From Allostella sp. ATCC 35155 (GTDB taxonomy: Bacteria > Pseudomonadota > Alphaproteobacteria > ATCC43930 > Allostellaceae), in NCBI GenBank assembly GCA_006738865.1, contig AP019701.1:2538001-2602000 (forward strand): 64,000 bases of DNA, given 5' to 3'. The translations under genes were made by a program, and so were the position numbers. Below are positions 9,117 to 17,865 of this stretch, piece after piece; the stretch's first letter is position 1; the number at the start of each line of letters is the position of its first letter. The notes beneath the pieces were generated by a model. It did not search any database. It worked only from the letters and a program-made list of their open reading frames with translations, and was not told the DNA's origin.

Positions 9117-9970
9117 AGGGCGTTCTGATCGCCGCGCTGGCGGCGCTTCTGGTCGTCCCCGCCGCCGCGCAGCAGCCCAAGGCCGCGGCACGGGTCTCCT
9201 GGTCGACCGTCGGCAAGCCCTCGCCGGGGCCAACCCAGATCATCGGCAAGGCGGCCCAGGGCTGCATCGGCGGCGCCATGGCGCTGCCGCTGACGGGGCC
9301 GGGCTATCAGGTGCTGCGACCGCAGAATCGGCGCTATTTCGGCCACCCGGACACGGTGCGCCTGGTCGAAATGCTCGGACGCTGGGCCGTGCTCGGCGGG
9401 CACGGCCATCTTCTGATCGGCGACATGGCGCAACCCCGCGGCGGGCCCATGCCGTCCGGCCATGTCAGCCACCAGTCCGGCCTCGACATCGACATCTGGT
9501 TCCGGCGCAGCCGGGCGCCGCTCTCCACCGCCGATCTGGCGCGGCCAATCGCGCTCGACATGCTGCGTCCCGACGGCCGGGCGGCCGATCCGGAGCGGTT
9601 CGGCCCAGTCGAGGTCGAACTCCTGAAGCTCGTCGCCACGCGCACCAATGTCGAGCGCATCCTGGTCAATCCCGCCCTCAAGCGGGCAGCCTGCGGCATG
9701 GCGGCCGGCGACCGGTCCTGGCTGCGCCGCCTCCGCCCGTGGTGGGGCCACAACATGCATTTCCACGTCCGCCTCGCCTGTCCGGCCGGCCAGGACCAGT
9801 GCGAGCCGGGACCACCGATCCCGCCCGGCGACGGCTGCGGACCCGACCTCGATTGGTGGCTGTCGGACGAGGCCGTCGAGGCGCTGCGCCAGCGCCTGCT
9901 CAAGGCGCGCGAACCGGTCCCGCCGAGGACTTTGCCCGCCACCTGCGCCTCGGTGCTGCGGGCACGCTGA
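9113..9970 (+). CDS. mepA: Penicillin-insensitive murein endopeptidase (M74)
   Basis: This 285-residue protein has a clear signal peptide (MKGVLIAALAALLVVPAAAQ, cleavage near residue 20) and is periplasmic. MepA cleaves D-alanyl-meso-diaminopimelate crosslinks in peptidoglycan. Zinc-ligand motifs are visible: PSGHVSHQSGLDIDIWF and WWGHNMHFHVRLAC. Cysteines such as those in GCIGG, RAACGM and ACPAG probably form disulfides. The start overlaps moeA (ATGA); a longer upstream frame runs through moeA and lacks the signal peptide, so it was rejected. It is the last gene of the trpG-mepA operon. Confidence 0.95.
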   Translation: MKGVLIAALAALLVVPAAAQQPKAAARVSWSTVGKPSPGPTQIIGKAAQGCIGGAMALPLTGPGYQVLRPQNRRYFGHPDTVRLVEMLGRWAVLGGHGHLLIGDMAQPRGGPMPSGHVSHQSGLDIDIWFRRSRAPLSTADLARPIALDMLRPDGRAADPERFGPVEVELLKLVATRTNVERILVNPALKRAACGMAAGDRSWLRRLRPWWGHNMHFHVRLACPAGQDQCEPGPPIPPGDGCGPDLDWWLSDEAVEALRQRLLKAREPVPPRTLPATCASVLRAR

Positions 9971-10108
9971 TCTCCCCCGCCCCGATTGCGGGAAAGGCTG
10001 CGGAATGGATTTGCACGCCCTGCCGGCGCACGGTGAGGCGGCGACCGCCCGGATCGTTCGGCTGGTTCTCGCCAGCGGGCGAATTGCGTCCCGGCCGCTC
10101 GCACTTTC

Positions 10109-10137
10109 TTGACGAATCTGCGGAACCAAACTAGAAC
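10109..10137 (+). promoter_or_regulatory. Putative lexA promoter
   Basis: TTGACG (10109-10114) and TAGAAC (10132-10137) are separated by exactly 17 bp, a good match to a sigma-70 promoter about 80 bp before the lexA start. The second LexA half-site coincides with the -10 element, so bound repressor would block RNA polymerase. The assignment is from spacing and consensus only. Confidence 0.6.
10123..10137. promoter_or_regulatory. SOS box (LexA operator), alphaproteobacterial type
   Basis: GAAC at 10123-10126 and GAAC at 10134-10137 are separated by 7 bp, the direct-repeat operator of alphaproteobacterial LexA (GTTC-N7-GTTC on the other strand), which differs from the CTG-N10-CAG box of gammaproteobacteria. 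It overlaps the predicted lexA promoter, so lexA is probably autoregulated. No second box was seen in this intergenic region. Confidence 0.82.
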
Positions 10138-10218
10138 AAGCGTCGTCGTTTCGGTTTTGTTCCATATCTTGGGGCGACGCGACAACGCCACCCCAACCGT
10201 GGAACCGGGGGCCCGGGA

Positions 10219-10944
10219 ATGCTCACGCGCAAGCAGTTCGAACTGCTGTCCTTCATCAATGACCGTCTTCGCGAAAGCGGGGTTTCGCCCTCCTTCGACG
10301 AGATGAAGGAGGCACTCAACCTGCGCTCCAAGTCCGGCATCCACCGCCTGATCACGGGGCTGGAGGAGCGCGGCTTCATCCGCCGCCTGCCCCATCGCGC
10401 GCGGGCACTCGAGGTTCTTCGCCTCCCCGACGATCTCTCCGCGGAAACCGCGGCGCAGCGGGCCGGTGCGCCCCGGCGCGGGTTCCGACCGACGGTGATC
10501 AAGGGCGATTTCCGCCCCAGCCTGGCCGGCGCCCCGGCGGAGACGGCCGGCGGTTCGGGCGACGCGGTGTCGGTGCCCCTCTATGGGCGGATCGCCGCCG
10601 GCACCCCGATCGAGGCGCTGCGCGAGCACCAGCGCGCCATCGACGTTCCGGGGATCCTGCTCGGCCGCGGCGAGCATTACGCGCTCGAGGTGGCCGGCGA
10701 CTCCATGGCCGAGGCGGGCATCGTCGACGGCGACACCGTCATCGTGCAGCGTTGCGACACGGCCGAGAACGGCACGATCGTGGTCGCGCTCATCGACGAC
10801 AGCGAGGTCACCCTGAAGCGCCTGCGGCGCAAGGGCGCGTCGATCGCGCTGGAGCCGGCCAACAAGCGCTACGAGACGCGGATATTCGGCCCCGATCGTG
10901 TCCAGGTGCAGGGCCGCCTCGTCGGGTTGATGCGCCGCTACTGA
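10219..10944 (+). CDS. lexA: LexA repressor, SOS regulator
   Basis: This 241-residue repressor/protease represses SOS genes and self-cleaves on RecA-ssDNA filaments. The N-terminal winged helix (about residues 1-65, [30 protein letters not shown]) binds the operator. A linker longer than in E. coli LexA leads to the S24 protease domain, with the Ala-Gly cleavage site in GRIAAGTP, the Ser nucleophile in GDSMAEAG and the Lys in VTLKRLRR. The length is usual for alphaproteobacteria. The stop overlaps the comEC-like stop by 7 bp, tail to tail. Confidence 0.97.
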   Translation: MLTRKQFELLSFINDRLRESGVSPSFDEMKEALNLRSKSGIHRLITGLEERGFIRRLPHRARALEVLRLPDDLSAETAAQRAGAPRRGFRPTVIKGDFRPSLAGAPAETAGGSGDAVSVPLYGRIAAGTPIEALREHQRAIDVPGILLGRGEHYALEVAGDSMAEAGIVDGDTVIVQRCDTAENGTIVVALIDDSEVTLKRLRRKGASIALEPANKRYETRIFGPDRVQVQGRLVGLMRRY

Positions 10945-13064
10945 GCGGCGTCGCGCGCCTCCTCGTCGAGGACGCCGAGATCGACGGTGGTCCATGGGCG
11001 TCGCCCCCGCCCCTCCGCGACCGTCTCGACGCGCGGTCGCCCACCGCCGAGATAGATGGCGTGCGCGCCGCTGCGCGCCAGATCGCGCCGGTCGATCGAG
11101 ACCACGCCCCGCCCGCATTCCCAACGCATGGGAACCAGTGCGACGACCACGTCCGAGGTGCGGCACGCCTCGGTGAGGCCGCCGCGGTGGCGGACGACGG
11201 CAATGCGCTCTCCGCCCGCTCGCAGGCGGCATATTCGGTAGCTGCAGTGCTGCGGCGCGCCGTCGCGCGGCGGCCACTCCTGGCGATCCGATGCCGTCCG
11301 CCGGAGCCAGGTATCGACCGCGAACTCGGCGCCGCGCCCTTCGATCAGCCGGTACCCCTCCGGTCCCCGGACGGCGACCGCCCGGGCGCCGCCGTCGATC
11401 AGGATGTCGGCCGGCCGGTTCCAGCCGATCGACAGCAATCCCAGCGCGACCGGGACCACGCCGGCCCAGCGGACGCCGCCCCGCCACAGGCAGAGCCAAA
11501 GGCCGCCCAGAGCGCAGGCAGCGAGGCCGGCGGCCGGCATCGCCGGGACCGTCCAGGCGGCGCCGGGCCAGCCGGCGATCCGTTCGGCCGTCGCGATGAT
11601 GATCTCGACGCCCCATCCCATCGCCGCCAGCGGCCAGGCGTCCAGTCCGAACGGCATGGCAGCTGCGGCAATGACGGCCCAGGGCATGACCCAGAAGCTG
11701 GTGAGCGGTACCGCGACCAGGTTGGCCGGGATCGCGAAGAGCGCGATGCGGTTGAAGTGGTAGAGCGCGAAGGGTGTCGTCGCCGCCGTCGCCACGACGG
11801 TGGTGAAACAGACGAGCGCGACATAGAGCGCGGCTTTGCCGATGGGCCCGGCACCGGCCCGCAGGCTGCGGATTCGCTCCCGTCCGGCCTCGTAGGCGGC
11901 GACCAGGGCGAGGACGGCGGCGAAGGACATCTGGAAGCTGGCGCCGATCAGCGCCTCGGGCAGGAACAACAGGATCGCCGCCGCCGCCCAGGCGACGAGC
12001 CGCAGCGAGATCGCCTCGCGATCGACCAGGATCGCCAGGAAGACGATGGCGGCCATCAGGAAGGCGCGCTGGGTCGGCACCTCGGCACCGGAGAGGAGCA
12101 TGTAGAAGAAGGCGGCCGGCACGGCGACCGCAACCGCCCACTTCTTGATCGGGTGCCGCAGCGCCAGGCCCGGGATTGCGGCGAGCAGGCTGCGCACGGC
12201 GAGGAACACGATGCCGGCGACGAGGCTGATATGCAGGCCGGAGATCGAGAGCAGATGGGCAAGGCCGGTGTCGCGCCAAGCGGCATTGACCGCTTCCGGG
12301 ATGGCGCCGCGCTCGCCCGTGACGAGGGCCGCCGCGACGGCACCGGCGGCGCCGCCGATGGCGGTGCGGATGCGCCCGCTCATCCCCTCGCGCAGTTGCT
12401 CGAGCCAGTCCGATCCGCCGCCGGGAGGGCCGCCTGGCGCCGGTTCGGGTGCGACCGTGGCGTATCCGAGGCCGCCCAACCGGTCGAAATAGGCGTGACG
12501 CGGAAAGTCGAAGGCTCCAGGCATCGCGGGGGGCGGCAACGGCAACAGCACCGCCCGCACCGCAAGCCGCTGACCCGGGCCCCCCGGCAGCGCGCCGAAG
12601 CGGGCGGCGACGGTGATGCGCAGCCGTTGCGGCAGCGGCCCACGCCAGCCCTCGATCCGTTCGGGCGCGATCAGGACGCGAAAGCCGGCTTCGCGGGGGC
12701 TCACCTGGAGGATGCGGCCCGTGACGGTCGTGACCGGCATGCGCACCTCGACCTTCGGCGCGTCGGCCAGCCATGCCGAGGTCTGGACGGCGGCGAAGCC
12801 CAATGCGGCACAAGCGCCGGCCAGAAGCAGATTGCGCAGCAGTTCCTGCCGGCGCAACGCCCAGGCGGCAGCGAGCAGAAGCCCCAGAACAGCCGCGCCG
12901 AGCCAACCGACCGGCTCCTCCCGGAGCAGGAAATAGCCCGCAATGCCGCATCCCATCGCGACGGGCAGCCAGAGCGGCCAGCGGTCGGCGTCGGCCCGCA
13001 GTTCCTCGAGCCGTCGCCGCCACCAGTCCCCCTGCTGCGCCGTGGCATCGTCGATCGCGCTCAT
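10938..13064 (-). CDS. comEC: ComEC/Rec2-family membrane protein
   Basis: This 708-residue protein has an N-terminal membrane pair (about residues 28-110), a soluble OB-like segment (DUF4131 region, about 110-230), and then the competence domain with about eight membrane segments and the signature [15 protein letters not shown]. ComEC forms the inner-membrane channel for transforming DNA. The C-terminal about 170 residues lack a recognisable metallo-beta-lactamase HxHxDH motif, which full ComEC proteins carry, so nuclease activity is doubtful. No other competence gene is nearby. It is divergent from gltX with a gap of about 116 bp. Confidence 0.9.
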   Translation of the reverse strand: MSAIDDATAQQGDWWRRRLEELRADADRWPLWLPVAMGCGIAGYFLLREEPVGWLGAAVLGLLLAAAWALRRQELLRNLLLAGACAALGFAAVQTSAWLADAPKVEVRMPVTTVTGRILQVSPREAGFRVLIAPERIEGWRGPLPQRLRITVAARFGALPGGPGQRLAVRAVLLPLPPPAMPGAFDFPRHAYFDRLGGLGYATVAPEPAPGGPPGGGSDWLEQLREGMSGRIRTAIGGAAGAVAAALVTGERGAIPEAVNAAWRDTGLAHLLSISGLHISLVAGIVFLAVRSLLAAIPGLALRHPIKKWAVAVAVPAAFFYMLLSGAEVPTQRAFLMAAIVFLAILVDREAISLRLVAWAAAAILLFLPEALIGASFQMSFAAVLALVAAYEAGRERIRSLRAGAGPIGKAALYVALVCFTTVVATAATTPFALYHFNRIALFAIPANLVAVPLTSFWVMPWAVIAAAAMPFGLDAWPLAAMGWGVEIIIATAERIAGWPGAAWTVPAMPAAGLAACALGGLWLCLWRGGVRWAGVVPVALGLLSIGWNRPADILIDGGARAVAVRGPEGYRLIEGRGAEFAVDTWLRRTASDRQEWPPRDGAPQHCSYRICRLRAGGERIAVVRHRGGLTEACRTSDVVVALVPMRWECGRGVVSIDRRDLARSGAHAIYLGGGRPRVETVAEGRGRRPWTTVDLGVLDEEARDAAQ

Positions 13065-13180
13065 CCCCCCGCCCGCATGGCGATCCTAGCCCGCCGCGGC
13101 CAATGTGATCCAAGCCGATTGGAGCCGACGCCGTCCTTGTGGTAAGCGAGGCCTCCCTTTCGCCAGACAAGTTTCCGACA

Positions 13181-14587
13181 ATGACGGTCGTAACCCGGTT
13201 CGCGCCCTCGCCGACCGGCTATCTGCACATCGGCGGCGCCCGCACGGCGCTCTTCAACTGGCTGTTCTCCCGCCATCATGGCGGGGTGTTCCGCCTGCGC
13301 ATCGAGGACACCGACCGACAGCGATCGACCGATGCCGCCGTGCAGGCGATCATCGACGGCCTCGGCTGGCTGGGGCTCGCCTGGGACGACGCGATCGTCT
13401 TCCAGTTCGCCCGCGCGCCCCGCCATGCCGAGGTCGCCCTGCGCATGCTGGAGCAGGGCCAGGCCTACCGCTGCTGGGCATCGCCCGAGGAGCTCGAGGC
13501 GATGCGGGCCGCGGCCAAGGCCGAGGGCCGCCCGATCCGGTATGACGGCCGTTGGCGGGACCGCGACCCCGCCGAGGCCCCGCCCGGCGTCAGCCCGGTC
13601 ATCCGTCTGCGGGCGCCGCAGAGCGGCGAGACGGTGATCCGCGATCTCGTGCAGGGCGAGGTGCGGGTCGCCAACGAGCAGCTCGACGACATGGTGCTGC
13701 TGCGCGCCGACGGGACGCCGACCTACATGCTGTCGGTCGTCGTCGACGACCACGACATGGCCGTGACCCACGTCATCCGCGGCGACGACCATCTGACCAA
13801 CGCCTTCCGCCAGACCCAGATCTACCGGGCCATGGGCTGGGGGGTACCGGAGTTCGCCCATATCCCGCTGATCCACGGCCCGGACGGCGCGAAGCTGTCG
13901 AAGCGGCATGGCGCCCTCGGCGTCGAGGCCTATCGCGACATGGGCTACCTGCCGGAGGCCCTCTGCAACTATCTGCTGCGGCTCGGCTGGGGACATGGCG
14001 ACGAGGAGATCATCCCCGTCGAGCAGGCGATCCGGTGGTTCGACCTCGATGCCGTCGGCCGCTCGCCCTCTCGCCTGGATTTCGACAAGCTCGACAATCT
14101 CAACGGACATTATCTGCGGCAGGCCGACGACGGTCACCTGCTGCGGCTGGTAACGCCCTTCGTCACGGCCGCTGCCGGTACAGCCCCCGACGCTGCCGGC
14201 CTGGACCGGCTGGCGCGCGGCATGGGCGGTCTCAAGGTCCGCGCCAAGACCTTGAAGGAACTTGCGGAGCTGGCGGCGTTCTATGTCCGTCAGCGGCCGA
14301 TCGCGATGGACGACAAGGCCTCCCGGATTCTGACCGACGATGCCAGAGCGCTGCTGCGGCGCCTCGCGGACGGACTCCGGGAACTGGAGGCGTGGTCCGC
14401 CGCCGCGATCGAGTCCGCCGTGCGCAGCTTTGCCGAACAGGCGGGCGTGAAGCTCGGAAACGTCGCCCAGCCGCTGCGGGCGGCGCTGGCCGGATCGTCG
14501 GTTTCGCCCGGAATTTTCGAGGTGATGGAGGTCCTCGGCCGCGACGAGACACTGGGCCGGCTGAGCGACGCGGCCCCGCCGGTTTGA
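13181..14587 (+). CDS. gltX: Glutamyl-tRNA synthetase
   Basis: This 468-residue class I aminoacyl-tRNA synthetase shows the HIGH motif as HIGG near residue 16 ([20 protein letters not shown]), [18 protein letters not shown] and the KMSKS motif as [11 protein letters not shown] at 13181 was preferred to an in-frame GTG at 13139 because it places the family N-terminus correctly. The ending GRDETLGRL matches the C-terminal anticodon-binding domain. Alphaproteobacteria often carry two gltX copies, one of which charges tRNA-Gln non-discriminatingly; which one this is cannot be told here. Confidence 0.96.
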   Translation: MTVVTRFAPSPTGYLHIGGARTALFNWLFSRHHGGVFRLRIEDTDRQRSTDAAVQAIIDGLGWLGLAWDDAIVFQFARAPRHAEVALRMLEQGQAYRCWASPEELEAMRAAAKAEGRPIRYDGRWRDRDPAEAPPGVSPVIRLRAPQSGETVIRDLVQGEVRVANEQLDDMVLLRADGTPTYMLSVVVDDHDMAVTHVIRGDDHLTNAFRQTQIYRAMGWGVPEFAHIPLIHGPDGAKLSKRHGALGVEAYRDMGYLPEALCNYLLRLGWGHGDEEIIPVEQAIRWFDLDAVGRSPSRLDFDKLDNLNGHYLRQADDGHLLRLVTPFVTAAAGTAPDAAGLDRLARGMGGLKVRAKTLKELAELAAFYVRQRPIAMDDKASRILTDDARALLRRLADGLRELEAWSAAAIESAVRSFAEQAGVKLGNVAQPLRAALAGSSVSPGIFEVMEVLGRDETLGRLSDAAPPV

Positions 14588-14695
14588 CGATGCTAGCCAT
14601 TCGCGCCAATTGATAGGCGGACCCCCGCCAACTATCCTGCGGCCACCCCGCCGCGACCACGGCCCGACCCCCGGCCGTACCAAGGAGTCGCCTGC

Positions 14696-16012
14696 ATGAG
14701 CACCACCGCCGCCCGTCCCAATACCCAGACCGCGAAGCTGACCGATCCGTCGGGCCACACCGTCGAGCTGCCGTTGATGGACGGCTCGGTCGGGCCGCAG
14801 GTCATCGACATCCGCAAGCTCTACGGCGCCACCGGGATGTTCACCTACGATCCCGGCTTCACATCGACGGCCAGCTGCGAATCCCGCATCACCTACATCG
14901 ACGGCGACAAGGGCGAACTCCTCTATCGCGGCTATCCCATCGAGGAGATCGCCGAGCACAGCGACTTCATGGAGGTCTGCTACCTGCTGCTGTTCGGCGA
15001 ACTGCCGACCGCGGAGCAGAAGACCAAGTTCGTGCACGACGTCACCCACCACACGATGGTGCACGAGCAGATCACCCATTTCTTCCGCGGCTTCCGCCGC
15101 GACGCCCACCCGATGGCGGTGATGTGCGGCGTCGTCGGCGCGCTGTCGGCCTTCTATCACGACAGCCTCGACATCAACGATCCGCACCAGCGGCTGATCG
15201 CCTCCTACCGGCTGATCGCCAAGATTCCGACGATCGCGGCCATGGCCTACAAGTATTCGGTCGGCCAGCCCTTCATGTATCCGCGCAACGACCTGGGATA
15301 CGCGGAAAACTTCCTCTACATGACCTTCGCGGTTCCCTGCGAGGACTACAAGCCGAACCCGGTCCTGGCCCGCGCCATGGACCGCATCTTCGTGCTGCAT
15401 GCGGACCATGAGCAGAACGCCTCGACCTCGACGGTCCGGCTGGCCGGGTCGAGCGGCGCCAATCCCTTCGCCTGCATCGCCGCCGGCATCGCCTCCCTGT
15501 GGGGTCCGGCGCATGGCGGTGCCAACGAAGCGGTCCTCAAGATGTTGGCCGAGATCGGCACCAAGGACCGCATCCCCGAGTTCCTGGAGCGGGCGAAGGA
15601 CAAGAACGACCCCTTCCGCCTGATGGGCTTCGGACATCGGGTCTACAAGAACTACGATCCGCGCGCCGCCGTCATCCGCCAGAGCTGCTACGAGGTCCTG
15701 GAGGAACTGGGCGTCAAGGACGAGCCGCTCCTGGCGCTCGCCATGGAGCTCGAGAAGATCGCGCTCGAGGACCAGTATTTCGTCGACCGCAAGCTCTATC
15801 CCAACGTCGACTTCTATTCGGGTATCATCCTGCGGGCGATGGGCTTCCCGGTCAGCATGTTCACCGCACTGTTCGCGCTCGCGCGTACGGTCGGCTGGAT
15901 CGCCCAGTGGGCGGAGATGATCGAGGATCCGGAGCAGAAGATCGGCCGGCCGCGGCAGCTCTATGTCGGCGAGCCGCGCCGCACCTACGTCCCGATCGGG
16001 CAGCGTCGCTGA
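14696..16012 (+). CDS. gltA: Citrate synthase (type II)
   Basis: This 438-residue citrate synthase condenses oxaloacetate and acetyl-CoA at the entry of the TCA cycle. It has the type II N-terminal extension, then [39 protein letters not shown] and NVDFYSGII, which contain the catalytic His and Asp residues. AAGGAG at 14682-14687 lies 8 bp before the ATG. A 108-bp gap from gltX suggests its own promoter. Type II enzymes are hexameric and typically inhibited by NADH. Confidence 0.98.
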   Translation: MSTTAARPNTQTAKLTDPSGHTVELPLMDGSVGPQVIDIRKLYGATGMFTYDPGFTSTASCESRITYIDGDKGELLYRGYPIEEIAEHSDFMEVCYLLLFGELPTAEQKTKFVHDVTHHTMVHEQITHFFRGFRRDAHPMAVMCGVVGALSAFYHDSLDINDPHQRLIASYRLIAKIPTIAAMAYKYSVGQPFMYPRNDLGYAENFLYMTFAVPCEDYKPNPVLARAMDRIFVLHADHEQNASTSTVRLAGSSGANPFACIAAGIASLWGPAHGGANEAVLKMLAEIGTKDRIPEFLERAKDKNDPFRLMGFGHRVYKNYDPRAAVIRQSCYEVLEELGVKDEPLLALAMELEKIALEDQYFVDRKLYPNVDFYSGIILRAMGFPVSMFTALFALARTVGWIAQWAEMIEDPEQKIGRPRQLYVGEPRRTYVPIGQRR

Positions 16013-16058
16013 CGCGGCGCGGCCGGGACATTCGCGAAGGACGGCGAGGATCGATCCG

Positions 16059-16250
16059 ATGACGGGGGGCGCGATCGTGCGACAGCTTCCGCTGACGGGC
16101 AAGCCGCATAGCGCTCCCCCGCCCCGCCGCCGGGTGCTCGTTCCGGTCAACGACAATCGGCCGCCGCTGCCGGTCCGGCTGCGGCGGCCGTTGATACTGG
16201 CCGGGCTGACGGTACTGGCCGTCGCCGCGGCGTTCCACTGGCTGCTCTAG
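16059..16250 (+). CDS. Small hypothetical protein with C-terminal membrane segment
   Basis: This possible 63-residue protein has a basic, proline-rich N-terminus (PPPRRRVLVPVNDNRPPLPV) and one hydrophobic segment at the extreme C-terminus (LILAGLTVLAVAAAFHWLL), a tail-anchor layout. GCGAGGA at 16044-16050 lies 8 bp before the ATG. It starts 46 bp after gltA. A longer frame would begin inside gltA, but that part is out-of-frame gltA sequence. No family is recognised. The VNDNRPPLP motif recalls short membrane proteins in alphaproteobacteria, but this is not an identification. Confidence 0.5.
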   Translation: MTGGAIVRQLPLTGKPHSAPPPRRRVLVPVNDNRPPLPVRLRRPLILAGLTVLAVAAAFHWLL

Positions 16251-16281
16251 GCCCGCCGGCGCCGGCGGGCCCGGACGCCCG

Positions 16282-16719
16282 TCAGCCCTTCTGGATCAGT
16301 TCGATCTTGTAGCCGTCGGGGTCTTCCACGAAGGCGATGACGCTGCCGCCATGCTTCATCGGCCCCGGCGGCCGCGGGATCTTGACGCCGGCCTTGGCCA
16401 GGCGGTCGCAGACGCCATAGATGTCGGCGACGCCGATGGCGATGTGCCCGAATGCGTTGCCGATCGTATAGGGCTCCTTCTGACCCCAGTTGTGGGTCAG
16501 CTCCAGGACCGTCTGGTCGCTCTCGTCGCCATATCCGACGAATGCGAGGGTGAACTCGCCGGTCGGATAGTCCTTCTTGCGCAGCAGCTTCATCCCGAGA
16601 TGATCGGTGTAGAAGGCGAGCGAGGCATCGAGGTCGAAGACGCGCAGCATCGTGTGCAGGAAGCGCGGTCCGGTGGTGGCGGTTGCGCCGGCGGCGGCAG
16701 CGGCGGATACGTCGTTCAT
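16282..16719 (-). CDS. gloA: Lactoylglutathione lyase (glyoxalase I)
   Basis: This 145-residue vicinal-oxygen-chelate enzyme isomerises the methylglyoxal-glutathione hemithioacetal to S-lactoylglutathione. Motifs are FLHTMLRVFDLDASLAFY (first metal His), VLELTHNWG (Glu), FGHIAIGV (second His) and FVEDPDGYKIELI (Glu). The ATG at 16719 has AGGAG 8 bp upstream; a further upstream in-frame ATG has no ribosome site. The first ~15 residues are an alanine-rich extension. It is divergent from the gnnA-like gene across 186 bp. Confidence 0.95.
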   Translation of the reverse strand: MNDVSAAAAAGATATTGPRFLHTMLRVFDLDASLAFYTDHLGMKLLRKKDYPTGEFTLAFVGYGDESDQTVLELTHNWGQKEPYTIGNAFGHIAIGVADIYGVCDRLAKAGVKIPRPPGPMKHGGSVIAFVEDPDGYKIELIQKG

Positions 16720-16905
16720 GGCAGGGGCTCCTGATCGTGCCGAATGCCGCATGGTAGCGTTCCGGGTGCCGACGATAAACCGCGCATCGCCGTTCCCGCC
16801 CCCCGGTCACGGACCGACACAATCTTTGACCCCGCCCCGGCTTACCCCCGCGTCGGCCAGCGGCTAGATTGCCGCCTCCCACAAAGGTCACCAATTCGCG
16901 ATTCG

Positions 16906-17865
16906 ATGCCCCTCCCCGTTCGCTGCGCCGTGATCGGCGCCGGACATATCGGCCGCTTCCACGCCGAGAAATATGCCCGTCATCCCTCCGCCAGGCTCGT
17001 GGCCGTGGTCGATCCGCATCCCGAACGCGCCCGCGCGGTCGCCCACCAGCATGGCGCCGAGGCCAGGGCCGACTTGGCGGGACTGGGCGGCAGCATCGAT
17101 GCCGTCAGCATCTGCGCGCCGACGCCGTTCCATTTCGCCATCGCCCGGGAGTGCATCGCCGCGGGCATCCATGTCCTGGTGGAGAAGCCGATCGCGGTGA
17201 CCCTGGACGAGGCGGACGCCATGGTCACGGCCGCGGTCGATGCCGGTGTCGTCCTTCAGGTCGGCCACCTCGAACGCTTCTCCATGACCGGCCTCGGAAT
17301 CGCGGCCGTGCTCGAGCGGCCGGCCTTCGTCGAGGCGCGCCGGATGACGGCCTTCCGCGGCCGCGGGGCCGACGTTTCGGTGGTCCTCGACCTGATGATC
17401 CACGACATCGACCTCGTCACGGCCATCGTCGGCGCTCCGGTCATCTCGGCGTCCGGGATCGGCCGCCGCGTCGTCTCTGAGACCGAGGACGTGGCCGCCG
17501 CACAGCTGCGCTTTGCCGGCGGCGCGGCGGCAACCCTGGTCGCCAGCCGCGTCAGCCCCCAGCCCGAGCGCACCCTTCGTGTCCTCCAGGGATCCGGCGA
17601 AGTGGCGATCGACCTCCAGGCCCGCCGGCTGACGGCGACGCGCGCCTCGGTTCCGGGCGACGCGCCGACCACGATCGAGGCCGCCCAGCCGGATGCCGAC
17701 CCGCTCGGCGCCCAGATCGACTCCTTCCTTGCCTGCATCGCCGGCGGCGGGCGCCCCCTGGTCGACGGCCGGGCCGGCCGCAATGCCCTCGCGACGGCGC
17801 TGGCCGTCATCCGTTCCATCCACAGCGACGGCACCGCCGTCCCGATCGAGATGTCCGATGCCTGA
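16906..17865 (+). CDS. gnnA: Gfo/Idh/MocA oxidoreductase, probable UDP-GlcNAc 3-dehydrogenase
   Basis: This 319-residue protein has a Rossmann fold (VIGAGHIGRFHAEKYA), the EKPIAVT motif, GHLERF, and the active-site His in LMIHDIDLV. GnnA oxidises the 3-hydroxyl of UDP-GlcNAc so that GnnB can aminate it, giving a UDP-GlcNAc3N precursor for lipid A. The specific function is inferred from the adjacent DegT aminotransferase and the lpx genes just beyond; the family alone would allow other sugar dehydrogenases. TTACCC (16842-16847) and TAGATT (16865-16870), 17 bp apart, may be its promoter. It overlaps gnnB by 8 bp. Confidence 0.75.
   Translation: MPLPVRCAVIGAGHIGRFHAEKYARHPSARLVAVVDPHPERARAVAHQHGAEARADLAGLGGSIDAVSICAPTPFHFAIARECIAAGIHVLVEKPIAVTLDEADAMVTAAVDAGVVLQVGHLERFSMTGLGIAAVLERPAFVEARRMTAFRGRGADVSVVLDLMIHDIDLVTAIVGAPVISASGIGRRVVSETEDVAAAQLRFAGGAAATLVASRVSPQPERTLRVLQGSGEVAIDLQARRLTATRASVPGDAPTTIEAAQPDADPLGAQIDSFLACIAGGGRPLVDGRAGRNALATALAVIRSIHSDGTAVPIEMSDA

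Noticed and set aside
9334-13170. A 1278-codon open frame on the minus strand
   Set aside because: It crosses mepA and lexA antisense and comEC in another frame. Its Arg/Ala/Gly-rich translation matches no protein.
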